NCBI RefSeq assembly: GCF_036075115.1
Contig: NZ_CP107958.1
Span: forward strand, 7,502,001 to 7,566,000
Direction: 5' to 3'
From: Streptomyces sp. NBC_00377
GTDB taxonomy: Bacteria > Actinomycetota > Actinomycetes > Streptomycetales > Streptomycetaceae
Length of the DNA stretch: 64,000 nt
The translations under genes and the position numbers were made by a program. Below, piece by piece: positions 16,847-29,871 of this stretch; positions within the stretch are counted from its first letter, which is position 1, and the number at the start of each line of letters is the position of its first letter. The notes beneath the pieces are model-generated. The model saw nothing but the letters and a program-made list of their open reading frames with translations, had not been told where the DNA came from and did not search any database.

Positions 16847-18133
16847 ATGAGCAAGATCCTGATCCGTGGTGCGAAGGTGCTCGGCGGTGAGCCGCAGGAC
16901 GTCCTGATCGACGGCGCGGTCATCGAGGCCGTGGGCGCGGGGCTCTCCGCCGAAGGGGCCGAGGTCGTCGAGGCGGCCGGCAAGGTGCTGCTGCCGGGCC
17001 TGGTCGACCTGCACACCCATCTGCGCGAGCCGGGCCGCGAGGACTCCGAGACGGTGCTGACGGGCACGCGCGCGGCCGCTTCCGGCGGCTACACGGCCGT
17101 CTTCGCCATGGCCAACACGTTCCCCGTCGCCGACACCGCCGGCGTGGTCGAGCAGGTCTACCGGCTCGGGCAGGAGCACGGCTACTGCGATGTGCAGCCG
17201 ATCGGCGCCGTCACCGTCGGCCTGGAGGGGAAGAAGCTCGCGGAGCTCGGCGCGATGCACGAGTCGGCGGCGGGGGTCACCGTCTTCTCCGACGACGGCA
17301 AGTGCGTCGACGACGCCGTGATCATGCGGCGCGCCCTGGAGTACGTGAAGGCCTTCGGCGGGGTCGTCGCCCAGCACGCCCAGGAGCCGCGGCTGACCGA
17401 GGGCGCCCAGATGAACGAGGGCGTCGTCTCCGCGGAGCTCGGGCTCGGGGGCTGGCCCGCGGTGGCCGAGGAGTCGATCATCGCGCGGGACGTCCTGCTC
17501 GCCGAGCACGTCGGCTCCCGGGTCCACATCTGCCACCTCTCCACCGCCGGGTCCGTCGAGATCGTCCGCTGGGCCAAGTCCCGCGGCATCGACGTCACCG
17601 CCGAGGTCACCCCGCACCACCTGCTCCTCACGGACGAGCTGGTCCGGTCGTACAACCCGGTCTACAAGGTGAACCCGCCGCTGCGCACCGAGCGGGACGT
17701 GCTCGCCCTGCGCGAGGCGCTCGCCGACGGCACCATCGACATCGTCGCCACCGACCACGCCCCGCACCCGCACGAGGACAAGGACTGCGAGTGGGCCGCG
17801 GCCGCCATGGGCATGGTGGGCCTCGAGACCGCGCTGTCGGTGGTCCAGGAGACGATGGTCGAGACGGGCCTGCTGGACTGGGCCGGGGTCGCGAGCCGGA
17901 TGTCGTTCAAGCCCGCCCTGATCGGACAGGCCAGGGGCCACGGGCGTCCCGTCTCGGCAGGTGAGCCCGCCAACCTCACGCTCGTCGACACGGAATACCG
18001 TGGCTCCGTGGACCCCGCGGGCTTCGCCTCGCGCAGCCGGAACACTCCGTACGAGGGGCGTGAGCTGCCGGGCCGTGTCACGCACACGTGGCTCCGGGGC
18101 AAGGCCACGCTCGTCGACGGGAAGCTCACGTGA
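16847..18133 (+). CDS. pyrC: dihydroorotase
   Basis: Zinc amidohydrolase that cyclises N-carbamoyl-aspartate to dihydroorotate. The 428-residue protein is of the long bacterial type. It shows the first metal motif DLHTHLREPGRED, DDGKCVDDA, the metal His region HICHLST and VTPHHLLL, and catalytic ATDHAPH. It starts three bases after pyrB, and its stop overlaps the next gene's GTG (GTGA). Confidence 0.97.
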   Translation: MSKILIRGAKVLGGEPQDVLIDGAVIEAVGAGLSAEGAEVVEAAGKVLLPGLVDLHTHLREPGREDSETVLTGTRAAASGGYTAVFAMANTFPVADTAGVVEQVYRLGQEHGYCDVQPIGAVTVGLEGKKLAELGAMHESAAGVTVFSDDGKCVDDAVIMRRALEYVKAFGGVVAQHAQEPRLTEGAQMNEGVVSAELGLGGWPAVAEESIIARDVLLAEHVGSRVHICHLSTAGSVEIVRWAKSRGIDVTAEVTPHHLLLTDELVRSYNPVYKVNPPLRTERDVLALREALADGTIDIVATDHAPHPHEDKDCEWAAAAMGMVGLETALSVVQETMVETGLLDWAGVASRMSFKPALIGQARGHGRPVSAGEPANLTLVDTEYRGSVDPAGFASRSRNTPYEGRELPGRVTHTWLRGKATLVDGKLT

Positions 18134-18741
18134 CATCTGCTGCACTACTGCTCGCGGCCGAGAAGGAATCGGCCGAAGTGACCGACTGGGCCGCGCGGAT
18201 CGGCTGGGTGGTCGGCCTCGGCCTGTTCGTCGCGCTCGTCTACTGGCTGATGCGCGAGGGCTGGAAGTGGCGCGGCACGCTCCAGGGCGACCTGCCCGAG
18301 CTCCCCACCCGCCCGTCGCCCACCACCACCCGCAAAGAAATGCCGGACGACTTCGGTCCGGTGAGACTGAGCATGAGCGGCCGCTACCACGGCTCCACCA
18401 CCGCCGGACAGTGGCTCGACCGCATCGTGGCGCACGGCCTGGGCACCCGCAGCCGGGTCGAGCTCACCCTGACGGACGCGGGACTGGACGTCGTGCGCCC
18501 CGGGGCGGCCGACTTCTTCGTCCCGGCCGCCGCACTGCGCGAGGCCCGGCTCGACAAGGGAATCGCCGGCAAGGTCCTCACCGAGGGCGGACTGCTGGTG
18601 GTGACCTGGGCGCACGGCGAACGGCTTCTCGACTCCGGCTTCCGCTCGGACCACGCGGCCGAGCACCGCGCGTGGGTCGACGCCATCAACTCCATGATCG
18701 ACAAGACGGACAACCCGACGGAAACGGAAGGCGCACGATGA
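18130..18741 (+). CDS. PH-like domain membrane protein within the pyr operon
   Basis: Product of 203 residues. One transmembrane helix near the N-terminus (about 23-41, RIGWVVGLGLFVALVYWLM) is followed by a soluble domain with the beta-rich pattern of bacterial PH-like domains (SRVELTLTDAGLDVVRP, VLTEGGLLVVTWAHGERLLD). Its place between pyrC and carA is conserved in actinobacteria; mycobacteria carry an export/membrane-annotated protein at the same spot. The role is unknown. Coupled by GTGA to pyrC and by ATGA to carA. Confidence 0.75.
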   Translation: MTSAALLLAAEKESAEVTDWAARIGWVVGLGLFVALVYWLMREGWKWRGTLQGDLPELPTRPSPTTTRKEMPDDFGPVRLSMSGRYHGSTTAGQWLDRIVAHGLGTRSRVELTLTDAGLDVVRPGAADFFVPAAALREARLDKGIAGKVLTEGGLLVVTWAHGERLLDSGFRSDHAAEHRAWVDAINSMIDKTDNPTETEGAR

Positions 18742-19872
18742 CGACCTCCACCAGGGGAACCACCAAGGTTCCCGCCGTACTCGTCCTGGAGGACGGCCGG
18801 ATCTTCCGCGGCCGTGCCTACGGGGCCCTGGGGGAGACCTTCGGCGAAGCGGTGTTCTCCACCGGCATGACCGGCTACCAGGAGACCCTCACCGACCCGT
18901 CGTACGACCGCCAGATCGTCGTCGCGACCGCGCCGCAGATCGGGAACACCGGCTGGAACGACGAGGACGACGAGTCGGGCCGCATCTGGGTCTCCGGCTA
19001 TGTGGTGCGCGACCCCGCGCGCGTGCCGTCCAACTGGCGCGCCACGCGTTCCCTGGACGACGAGCTCGTCGCGCAGAGCGTCGTCGGCATCTCCGGCATC
19101 GACACCCGCGCGCTGACCCGCCACCTCCGCGAGCGTGGCTCCATGCGCGCCGGCATCTTCTCCGGTGAGGCGGTCCGCTCCGAGACCGAGCTCCTCGCGC
19201 GCGTGCAGGCCCAGCCGCACATGAAGGGCGCGAGCCTCTACGAGGAGGTCGCCACCAAGGAGGCCTACGTCGTCCCGGCGGTCGGCGAGAAGCGCTTCAC
19301 GGTCGCCGCCATCGACCTCGGCATCAAGGGCATGACGCCCCACCGCATGGCCGAGCGAGGCATCGAGGTGCACGTGCTCCCGGCCACCGCCTCGGCCGCG
19401 GAGGTGTACGCCGTGAACCCCGACGGCGTGTTCTTCTCCAACGGGCCCGGCGACCCGGCCACCGCCGACGGTCCGGTCGCGCTGATGACCGAGGTGCTGG
19501 AGCGCAGGACGCCGCTGTTCGGCATCTGCTTCGGCAACCAGATCCTCGGCCGCGCCCTCGGGTTCGGCACCTACAAGCTGAAGTACGGCCACCGCGGCAT
19601 CAACCAGCCGGTCCAGGACCGCACCACCGGCAAGGTCGAGGTCACCGCGCACAACCACGGCTTCGCCGTGGACGCGCCGCTCGACAAGGTCAGTGAGACG
19701 AAGTTCGGCCGCGCCGAGGTCTCCCACGTCTGCCTCAACGACGACGTCGTGGAGGGGCTCCAGCTGCTCGACCAGCCGGCCTTCTCCGTCCAGTACCACC
19801 CCGAAGCGGCAGCGGGTCCGCACGACGCCGCCTACCTGTTCGACCGCTTCGTATCCCTGATGGAGGGCCAGC

Positions 19873-19880
<8 letters not shown>
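18738..19880 (+). CDS. carA: carbamoyl phosphate synthase, small (glutaminase) subunit
   Basis: Hydrolyses glutamine and feeds ammonia to CarB. The product has 380 residues: the small-subunit N-terminal domain (FGEAVFSTGMTGYQETLTDP) and a class I amidotransferase domain with nucleophile Cys264 (GICFGNQ) and His354/Glu356 (YHPEA). The true start is the ATG overlapping the preceding TGA; longer readings upstream are in a non-homologous extension. It overlaps carB by eight bases. Confidence 0.97.
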
Positions 19881-23181
<3,301 letters not shown>

Positions 23182-23189
23182 CAGCCCTC

Positions 23190-23215
23190 GGGGGACACCG
23201 GAAACGGTGTCCCCC
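23190..23215 (+). terminator. hairpin between carB and pyrD
   Basis: A perfect 11-bp stem (23190-23200 with 23205-23215) with GAAA tetraloop, followed by TCTTC. It could lower transcription of the distal genes pyrD and pyrF or mark a processing site. Confidence 0.75.
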
Positions 23216-23258
23216 TCTTCATGACACCTCTTCGCGAGGCTCCTTGGAGGACATGATC

Positions 23259-24361
<1,103 letters not shown>

Positions 24362-24365
<4 letters not shown>

Positions 24366-25204
24366 CCCTGGAGCCCTTCGGCGCGCGGTTGCGCCGGGCC
24401 ATGGACGAGCGCGGGCCGCTCTGCGTCGGCATCGACCCGCACGCCTCCCTGCTCGCCGAGTGGGGCCTGAACGACGACGTCGCGGGCCTGGAGCGGTTCA
24501 GCCGCACCGTCGTCGAGGCGACGGCCGACCGGGTCGCCCTGCTGAAGCCGCAGAGCGCCTTCTTCGAGCGGTACGGATCGCGCGGGATCGCCGTCCTGGA
24601 GAAGTCGGTGCGGGAGGCGCGGGAGGCCGGCGCGCTGGTCGTGATGGACGCCAAGCGCGGCGACATCGGCTCGACCATGGCCGCGTACGCCGAGTCGTTC
24701 CTGCACAAGGACGCCCCGCTGTTCTCCGACGCCCTCACCGTCTCGCCCTACCTCGGCTACGGATCCCTGTCCCCGGCCGTGGCGGCGGCGCGCGAGAGCG
24801 GCGCCGGTCTGTTCGTGCTCGCCCTGACCTCCAACCCGGAGGGCCGCGAGGTCCAGCACGCGGTGCGGGCCGACGGACGGAACGTGGGCGCGACGATGCT
24901 GGCCCACCTGGCGGCGGAGAACGCCGGGGAGGAGCCGCTGGGCTCCTTCGGGGCGGTCGTCGGCGCCACGCTGGGCGACCTCTCGGCCTACGACCTCGAC
25001 ATCAACGGTCCGCTCCTGGCGCCGGGAGTCGGCGCCCAGGGGGCGACCCCGGCCGACCTTCCGCGCGTCTTCGGGTCCGCGGTGCGCAACGTCGTACCGA
25101 ACGTGAGCCGGGGTGTGTTGCGTCACGGTCCGGACGTCGTCGCTCTGCGTGACGCCGTGGAGCGGTTTGCGCGAGAAGTCAGGGCGGCCGTGGCCGCCGT
25201 CTGA
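24362..25204 (+). CDS. pyrF: orotidine 5'-phosphate decarboxylase
   Basis: Last step to UMP. The 280-residue length and the motif VVMDAKRGDIGST (catalytic Lys98) place it in the longer, class 2 PyrF group found in actinobacteria. Substrate-binding LCVGIDPH and the C-terminal NVSRGVLRHG region are also present. ATGA overlap with pyrD. A 12-bp hairpin nine bases after the stop ends the pyr operon. pyrE is not in this window, as is usual in Streptomyces. Confidence 0.96.
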
Positions 25205-25213
25205 CGGACCTCG

Positions 25214-25243
25214 GCCGCCCGACCGGGGGCTCGGTCGGGCGGC
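25214..25243 (+). terminator. terminator of the pyr operon
   Basis: A perfect 12-bp GC stem (25214-25225 with 25232-25243), six-base loop, nine bases after the pyrF stop. Confidence 0.85.
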
Positions 25244-25343
25244 TCGGGAGCGACTTGAGCCTGGATACATCCTCAAATCCGGGGCACTTTGTCTTAAATG
25301 TCCGCCCTGGCGGAGGCTGACCAGGACTTTTCCTCTGTTCTCG

Positions 25344-25372
25344 CTGACTCTGGCGGAGTTGGCCGCTAGTCT
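25344..25372 (+). promoter_or_regulatory. vegetative-type promoter for the sIHF gene
   Basis: CTGACT and TAGTCT with a 17-base spacer fit the principal-sigma consensus. It is placed 110 bases before the sIHF start in the gap after the pyr terminator. Confidence 0.55.
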
Positions 25373-25482
25373 CCGACGGAGAGTGAACGGGCAGCGTGTT
25401 TTGCTCGTAGCTCACCAGGTGAGGGGCGACAGGTTCCTCATCGGTCCGTATCCGACAGTTCGACATCCGAGGTGACGTAGGC

Positions 25483-25806
25483 GTGGCTCTTCCGCCCCTT
25501 ACCCCCGAACAGCGCGCAGCCGCGCTCGAAAAGGCCGCCGCGGCTCGCCGGGAGCGGGCCGAGGTCAAGAATCGACTGAAGCACTCCGGCGCCTCGCTTC
25601 ACGAGGTCATCAAGCAGGGTCAGGAAAACGACGTCATCGGCAAGATGAAGGTCTCCGCCCTCCTGGAGTCGCTCCCGGGCGTGGGCAAGGTCCGCGCCAA
25701 GCAGCTCATGGAGCGACTCGGCATCTCCGAGAGCCGCCGCGTGCGTGGCCTCGGTTCCAACCAGATCGCGTCCCTGGAGCGTGAGTTCGGCAGCACCGGT
25801 TCCTGA
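25483..25806 (+). CDS. mihF: actinobacterial integration host factor sIHF/mIHF
   Basis: Nucleoid-associated protein unrelated to enterobacterial IHF. In Streptomyces (SCO1480) it bends DNA, affects topology and is needed for normal sporulation and antibiotic production. The 107-residue product has a long basic N-terminal helix (AAALEKAAAARRERAEVKNR) and a helix-two-turn-helix DNA-binding region (SLPGVGKVRAKQLMERLGIS, VRGLGSNQIASLEREF). GTG start. It forms the usual mihF-gmk-rpoZ group but has its own upstream promoter. Confidence 0.97.
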   Translation: MALPPLTPEQRAAALEKAAAARRERAEVKNRLKHSGASLHEVIKQGQENDVIGKMKVSALLESLPGVGKVRAKQLMERLGISESRRVRGLGSNQIASLEREFGSTGS

Positions 25807-25866
25807 TTCCCGGCTCCTGCGGGACAGGAGTCCCGGGCACTCCGGGATTGCTGGAATAATCGCTGC

Positions 25867-26460
25867 ATGGCAGTAACACTCCGGGGGACGACCCCCGAAC
25901 CCCCGGACGCACGTCCGCGGCTGACCGTGCTCTCCGGCCCCTCCGGGGTCGGCAAGAGCACGGTCGTCGCTCATATGCGCAGGCAACATCCCGAGGTCTG
26001 GCTCTCGGTGTCGGCGACGACCCGTAGGCCCCGCCCCGGCGAGAAGCACGGAGTCCACTACTTCTTCGTCACCGACGAGGAGATGGACAAGCTGATCGCC
26101 AACGGCGAGCTGCTGGAGTGGGCCGAGTTCGCCGGCAACCGCTACGGCACCCCGCGCACCGCCGTGCTGGAACGCCTGGAGTCGGGCGAGCCGGTCCTCC
26201 TGGAGATCGACCTCCAGGGAGCCCGGCAGGTCCGCGAGTCCATGCCCGAGGCGCAGCTGGTGTTCCTGGCCCCTCCCTCCTGGGAGGAACTGGTGCGCAG
26301 GCTCACCGGGCGGGGCACCGAAGCGCCCGAGGTGATCGAGCGCCGCCTGGAGGCGGCGAAGATCGAACTCGCGGCCGAGCCGGAGTTCGACGTGACCCTG
26401 GTCAACACCTCCGTCGAGGACGTGGCGCGTGAGCTGCTAGCCTTGGTCGATGTTGTGTGA
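25867..26460 (+). CDS. gmk: guanylate kinase
   Basis: Phosphorylates GMP to GDP. The product has 197 residues: Walker A GPSGVGKST (24-32), GMP-binding SVSATTRRPRPGE and GVHYFFV, lid and VLLEIDLQGARQV. The N-terminal ~17 residues are an extension beyond the minimal enzyme. The final codons run into an unusual four-copy 14-bp repeat that leads into rpoZ. Confidence 0.97.
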   Translation: MAVTLRGTTPEPPDARPRLTVLSGPSGVGKSTVVAHMRRQHPEVWLSVSATTRRPRPGEKHGVHYFFVTDEEMDKLIANGELLEWAEFAGNRYGTPRTAVLERLESGEPVLLEIDLQGARQVRESMPEAQLVFLAPPSWEELVRRLTGRGTEAPEVIERRLEAAKIELAAEPEFDVTLVNTSVEDVARELLALVDVV

Positions 26461-26511
26461 TCACAAGTCTGTGATCTGAAGTCAATGATCACGATTCTGT
26501 GATCGTGACCG
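26456..26511 (+). promoter_or_regulatory. four tandem 14-bp repeats (TGTGATCACAAGTC-like) between gmk and rpoZ
   Basis: GATC occurs at 26459, 26473, 26487 and 26501, exactly 14 bases apart. Units read TGTGATCACAAGTC, TGTGATCTGAAGTC, AATGATCACGATTC and TGTGATCGTGACCG. Units 1+2 and 3+4 can also fold as short hairpins (GATCACA/TGTGATC and GATCAC/GTGATC). The block is AT-rich for this genome, overlaps the gmk stop and ends about 17 bases before the rpoZ ribosome-binding site. An operator array or RNA regulatory element is inferred. Confidence 0.6.
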
Positions 26512-26540
26512 ATCTTTTCCCATCCATCGGAAGGTAGAGC

Positions 26541-26813
26541 GTGTCCTCTTCCATCTCCGCGCCCGAGGGCATCATCAACCCGCCGATCGACGAGCTCCTC
26601 GAGGCCACCGACTCGAAGTACAGCCTCGTGATCTACGCGGCCAAGCGTGCCCGCCAGATCAACGCGTACTACTCGCAGCTCGGCGAGGGCCTCCTCGAGT
26701 ACGTCGGTCCGCTCGTGGACACTCACGTCCACGAGAAGCCGCTCTCGATCGCCCTCCGCGAGATCAACGCCGGTCTGCTGACGTCCGAGGCCGTCGAGGG
26801 CCCGGCTCAGTAG
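26541..26813 (+). CDS. rpoZ: RNA polymerase omega subunit
   Basis: Small subunit that helps assemble RNA polymerase around beta-prime; loss in Streptomyces impairs antibiotic production and morphology. Product of 90 residues with the conserved YSLVIYAAKRARQINAYYSQ helix and KPLSIALREINAG. GTG start seven bases after a GGAAGG site. The region just upstream contains the 14-bp repeat block; a 15-bp terminator hairpin follows. Confidence 0.97.
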   Translation: MSSSISAPEGIINPPIDELLEATDSKYSLVIYAAKRARQINAYYSQLGEGLLEYVGPLVDTHVHEKPLSIALREINAGLLTSEAVEGPAQ

Positions 26814-26838
26814 TATTTTCGGCTCGCAGTAGGTTTTT

Positions 26839-26873
26839 CCACAGGCCCGGCAGCACGTCTGCCGGGCCTGTGG
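26839..26873 (+). terminator. terminator after rpoZ
   Basis: A perfect 15-bp stem (26839-26853 with 26859-26873) and five-base loop. A TTTTT run lies just before, on the 5' side, so it may also act on the opposite strand. Confidence 0.85.
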
Positions 26874-26935
26874 TGTCTCATGGACACGTACGCCGGAGCC
26901 GCGACGTACGTTCCGGCGAGGTACGGGGAGAAACG

Positions 26936-28138
26936 GTGGACAAGCCGAGGGTCGTCCTGGGGGTCAGCGGTGGCATCGCCGCCTACAAGGCCTGTGAGCT
27001 GCTGCGCAGACTGACCGAGTCGGGCCATGACGTCCGGGTGGTCCCCACCGCCTCCGCGCTGCACTTCGTCGGCGCCGCCACCTGGTCCGCGCTCTCCGGT
27101 CACCCCGTCTCCACGGAGGTCTGGGACGACGTCCACGAGGTCCCGCACGTCCGCATCGGCCAGCACGCCGATCTGGTGGTCGTCGCCCCGGCGACGGCGG
27201 ACACGCTGGCCAGGGCCGCCCACGGCCTCGCCGACGACCTCCTCACCAACACGCTCCTCACGGCCCGCTGTCCGGTCGTCTTCGCCCCCGCGATGCACAC
27301 GGAGATGTGGGAGCACCCGGCCACCCAGGAGAACGTGGCGACCCTGCGCCGCCGGGGCGCCGTCGTCGTCGAACCGGCCGTCGGCCGCCTCACCGGCGTC
27401 GACACCGGCAAGGGTCGGCTGCCCGATCCGGCCGAGATCTTCGAGGTCTGCCGCCGGGTCCTGGCCAGGGGGGTCCGCGAACCCGACCTCACCGGCCGGC
27501 ACGTCGTGGTCAGCGCCGGCGGCACCCGCGAGCCCCTCGACCCGGTCCGCTTCCTCGGCAACCGTTCCTCGGGCAAACAGGGCTACGCGCTCGCCCGGAC
27601 CGCCGCCGCCCGTGGCGCCCGCGTCACGCTGATCGCGGCGAACACCGGGCTGCCCGACCCGGCCGGGGTCGACGTCATCCAGGTCGGCACCGCCGTACAG
27701 CTGCGCGAGGCGGTACTGAAGGCGGCCCCGGACGCCGACGCGGTCGTCATGGCGGCCGCCGTGGCCGACTTCCGGCCGGAGACGTACGCGGCCGGAAAGA
27801 TCAAGAAGCAGGACGGCCGGGAGCCGGACCCGATCGTCCTGGTGCGAAATCCGGACATCCTCGCGGAGATCTCCGCCGACCGGGCGCGCTCCAACCAGGT
27901 GGTTGTGGGCTTCGCCGCCGAGACCGACGACGTCCTCGCGAACGGCCGGTCGAAGCTGCGGCGCAAGGGCTGCGATCTGCTCGTGGTGAACGAGGTGGGG
28001 GAGCGCAGGACGTTCGGCTCCGAGGAGAACGAGGCCGTCGTGCTGGGCGCCGACGGCACGGAAACCCAAGTGGCACACGGCCCGAAGGAGGCCTTGGCCG
28101 AAACCGTGTGGGATCTCGTGGTCCAGCGCCTGAGCTGA
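26936..28138 (+). CDS. coaBC: bifunctional phosphopantothenoylcysteine decarboxylase / phosphopantothenate-cysteine ligase
   Basis: Two consecutive steps of coenzyme A synthesis. The product has 400 residues: FMN-dependent CoaC domain (about 1-185, VLGVSGGIAAYKACELL, active-site His in VPHVRIGQHADL, substrate loop APAMHTEMW) and CTP-dependent CoaB domain (about 190-400, VVSAGGTREPLDPVR, NRSSGKQGYALA, DFRPETYAAGKIKK). The PAMH variant of the PAMN motif is normal for actinobacteria. GTG start with GGGAGA upstream. Confidence 0.95.
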   Translation: MDKPRVVLGVSGGIAAYKACELLRRLTESGHDVRVVPTASALHFVGAATWSALSGHPVSTEVWDDVHEVPHVRIGQHADLVVVAPATADTLARAAHGLADDLLTNTLLTARCPVVFAPAMHTEMWEHPATQENVATLRRRGAVVVEPAVGRLTGVDTGKGRLPDPAEIFEVCRRVLARGVREPDLTGRHVVVSAGGTREPLDPVRFLGNRSSGKQGYALARTAAARGARVTLIAANTGLPDPAGVDVIQVGTAVQLREAVLKAAPDADAVVMAAAVADFRPETYAAGKIKKQDGREPDPIVLVRNPDILAEISADRARSNQVVVGFAAETDDVLANGRSKLRRKGCDLLVVNEVGERRTFGSEENEAVVLGADGTETQVAHGPKEALAETVWDLVVQRLS

Positions 28139-28378
28139 GCGTCGCGGACACCTCGCCGATGCCTGGTGCCTCGGTCGAATCGGGCGTGGCGCCTCTGGCC
28201 AACGGTGCTCGGCATTCGGCAGAATGCCCGTGCCGCAGGTCACAGCGCTCCCGAGAGGCGAGACGGGTGGGCCGGTGGCGGGGCGCGACCGATAAACTGT
28301 TCCCGGACGACGCCGGGCGCAGCTCCTGTCGCGTCCGCCAATGATCAGCCAGCAGCCGCTGCAACCCCAGGGAGCGTT

Positions 28379-29587
28379 GTGTCCCGTCGCCTGTTCACTT
28401 CGGAGTCTGTGACCGAGGGTCACCCCGACAAGATCGCTGACCAGATCAGCGACACCATCCTCGATGCCCTGCTGCGTGAGGACCCGGCCTCCCGGGTCGC
28501 CGTCGAGACCCTGATCACGACCGGTCTGGTGCATGTGGCCGGCGAGGTCACCACCAAGGCCTACGCGCCGATTCCCCAGCTGGTGCGCGACAAGATCCTC
28601 GAGATCGGCTACGACTCCTCCAAGAAGGGCTTCGACGGCGCCTCCTGCGGCGTCTCGGTGTCCATCGGCGCGCAGTCCCCGGACATCGCCCAGGGTGTCG
28701 ACACGGCGTACGAGAACCGCGTCGAAGGCGACGAGGACGAGCTGGACCGCCAGGGCGCCGGCGACCAGGGCCTGATGTTCGGTTACGCGTCGGACGAGAC
28801 GCCGACCCTGATGCCGCTGCCGATCTTCCTGGCGCACCGCCTGTCGAAGCGCCTGTCGGACGTCCGCAAGAACGGGACCATCCCCTACCTGCGCCCGGAC
28901 GGCAAGACCCAGGTCACCATCGAGTACGACGGCGACAAGGCCGTCCGTCTCGACACGGTCGTCGTCTCCTCGCAGCACGCGAGCGACATCGACCTGGACT
29001 CCCTGCTGGCCCCCGACATCCGCGAGTTCGTGGTGGAGCCGGAGCTGAAGGCGCTCCTGGACGAGGGCATCAAGATCGACACCGAGAACTACCGCCTGCT
29101 GGTCAACCCGACCGGCCGCTTCGAGATCGGCGGCCCGATGGGCGACGCCGGCCTCACCGGTCGCAAGATCATCATCGACACCTACGGCGGCTTCGCCCGT
29201 CACGGCGGCGGTGCCTTCTCGGGCAAGGACCCGTCCAAGGTCGACCGCTCCGCTGCCTACGCGATGCGCTGGGTGGCGAAGAACGTGGTCGCGGCGGGTC
29301 TGGCGGCCCGCTGCGAGGTCCAGGTCGCCTATGCGATCGGCAAGGCCGAGCCGGTCGGTCTCTTCGTCGAGACCTTCGGCACCGCCAAGGTCGACGCCGA
29401 GAAGATCGAGAAGGCCATCGACGAGGTCTTCGACCTGCGCCCGGCCGCGATCATCCGCGACCTCGACCTGCTGCGCCCGATCTACGCCCAGACCGCCGCC
29501 TACGGCCACTTCGGCCGTGAGCTCCCCGACTTCACCTGGGAGCGCACGGACCGCGTGGACGCGCTGCGCAAGGCCGCGGGTCTGTAA
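28379..29587 (+). CDS. metK: S-adenosylmethionine synthetase
   Basis: Makes SAM from methionine and ATP. The product has 402 residues: FTSESVTEGHPDKIADQISD at the start, GAGDQGLMFGYA hexapeptide region, GGGAFSGKDPSKVDRSAAY near residue 280. In Streptomyces, MetK dose influences antibiotic production. GTG start directly after AGGGAG. Bases 28139-28378 hold only a small hairpin (28211-28228) and the presumed promoter; I could not fit a SAM riboswitch there. Confidence 0.98.
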   Translation: MSRRLFTSESVTEGHPDKIADQISDTILDALLREDPASRVAVETLITTGLVHVAGEVTTKAYAPIPQLVRDKILEIGYDSSKKGFDGASCGVSVSIGAQSPDIAQGVDTAYENRVEGDEDELDRQGAGDQGLMFGYASDETPTLMPLPIFLAHRLSKRLSDVRKNGTIPYLRPDGKTQVTIEYDGDKAVRLDTVVVSSQHASDIDLDSLLAPDIREFVVEPELKALLDEGIKIDTENYRLLVNPTGRFEIGGPMGDAGLTGRKIIIDTYGGFARHGGGAFSGKDPSKVDRSAAYAMRWVAKNVVAAGLAARCEVQVAYAIGKAEPVGLFVETFGTAKVDAEKIEKAIDEVFDLRPAAIIRDLDLLRPIYAQTAAYGHFGRELPDFTWERTDRVDALRKAAGL

Positions 29588-29613
29588 CCCCACCCCTCTC
29601 AGCGATTCGCCGA

Positions 29614-29641
29614 GGCCCGGCCCCCTTCCGAGGGCCGGGCC
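29614..29641 (+). terminator. terminator after metK
   Basis: A 10-bp GC stem (29614-29623 with 29632-29641) with eight-base loop, 26 bases after the metK stop. Confidence 0.75.
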
Positions 29642-29871
29642 CCGGCGCGTCCGGGGGCGCCGACGGCCGGCGGAAAAAGCCGGCGACGAGGCGCGGGGAC
29701 CCGTAGGCCGGTGATCTTCCGGTGCGAAGGCCGGCTGCTTCGGTGGAGCGCGCCTCGGGACGTGCGGTGAATCCGGGCAGGACCCTCCGCTGCCGGCTTG
29801 AACTCGGGAGGACGACGCCGGGGACCTCACGGCGTCCTCGGTTGTCAGTGGGGTGCGGTAAGAATGCAGGT

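Noticed and set aside
28139..28378. Possible SAM riboswitch before metK
   Set aside because: GCTGCAACCCC looks faintly like a SAM-binding core, but I could not fit the paired elements of SAM-I, SAM-II or SAM-IV. A covariance-model search would decide.
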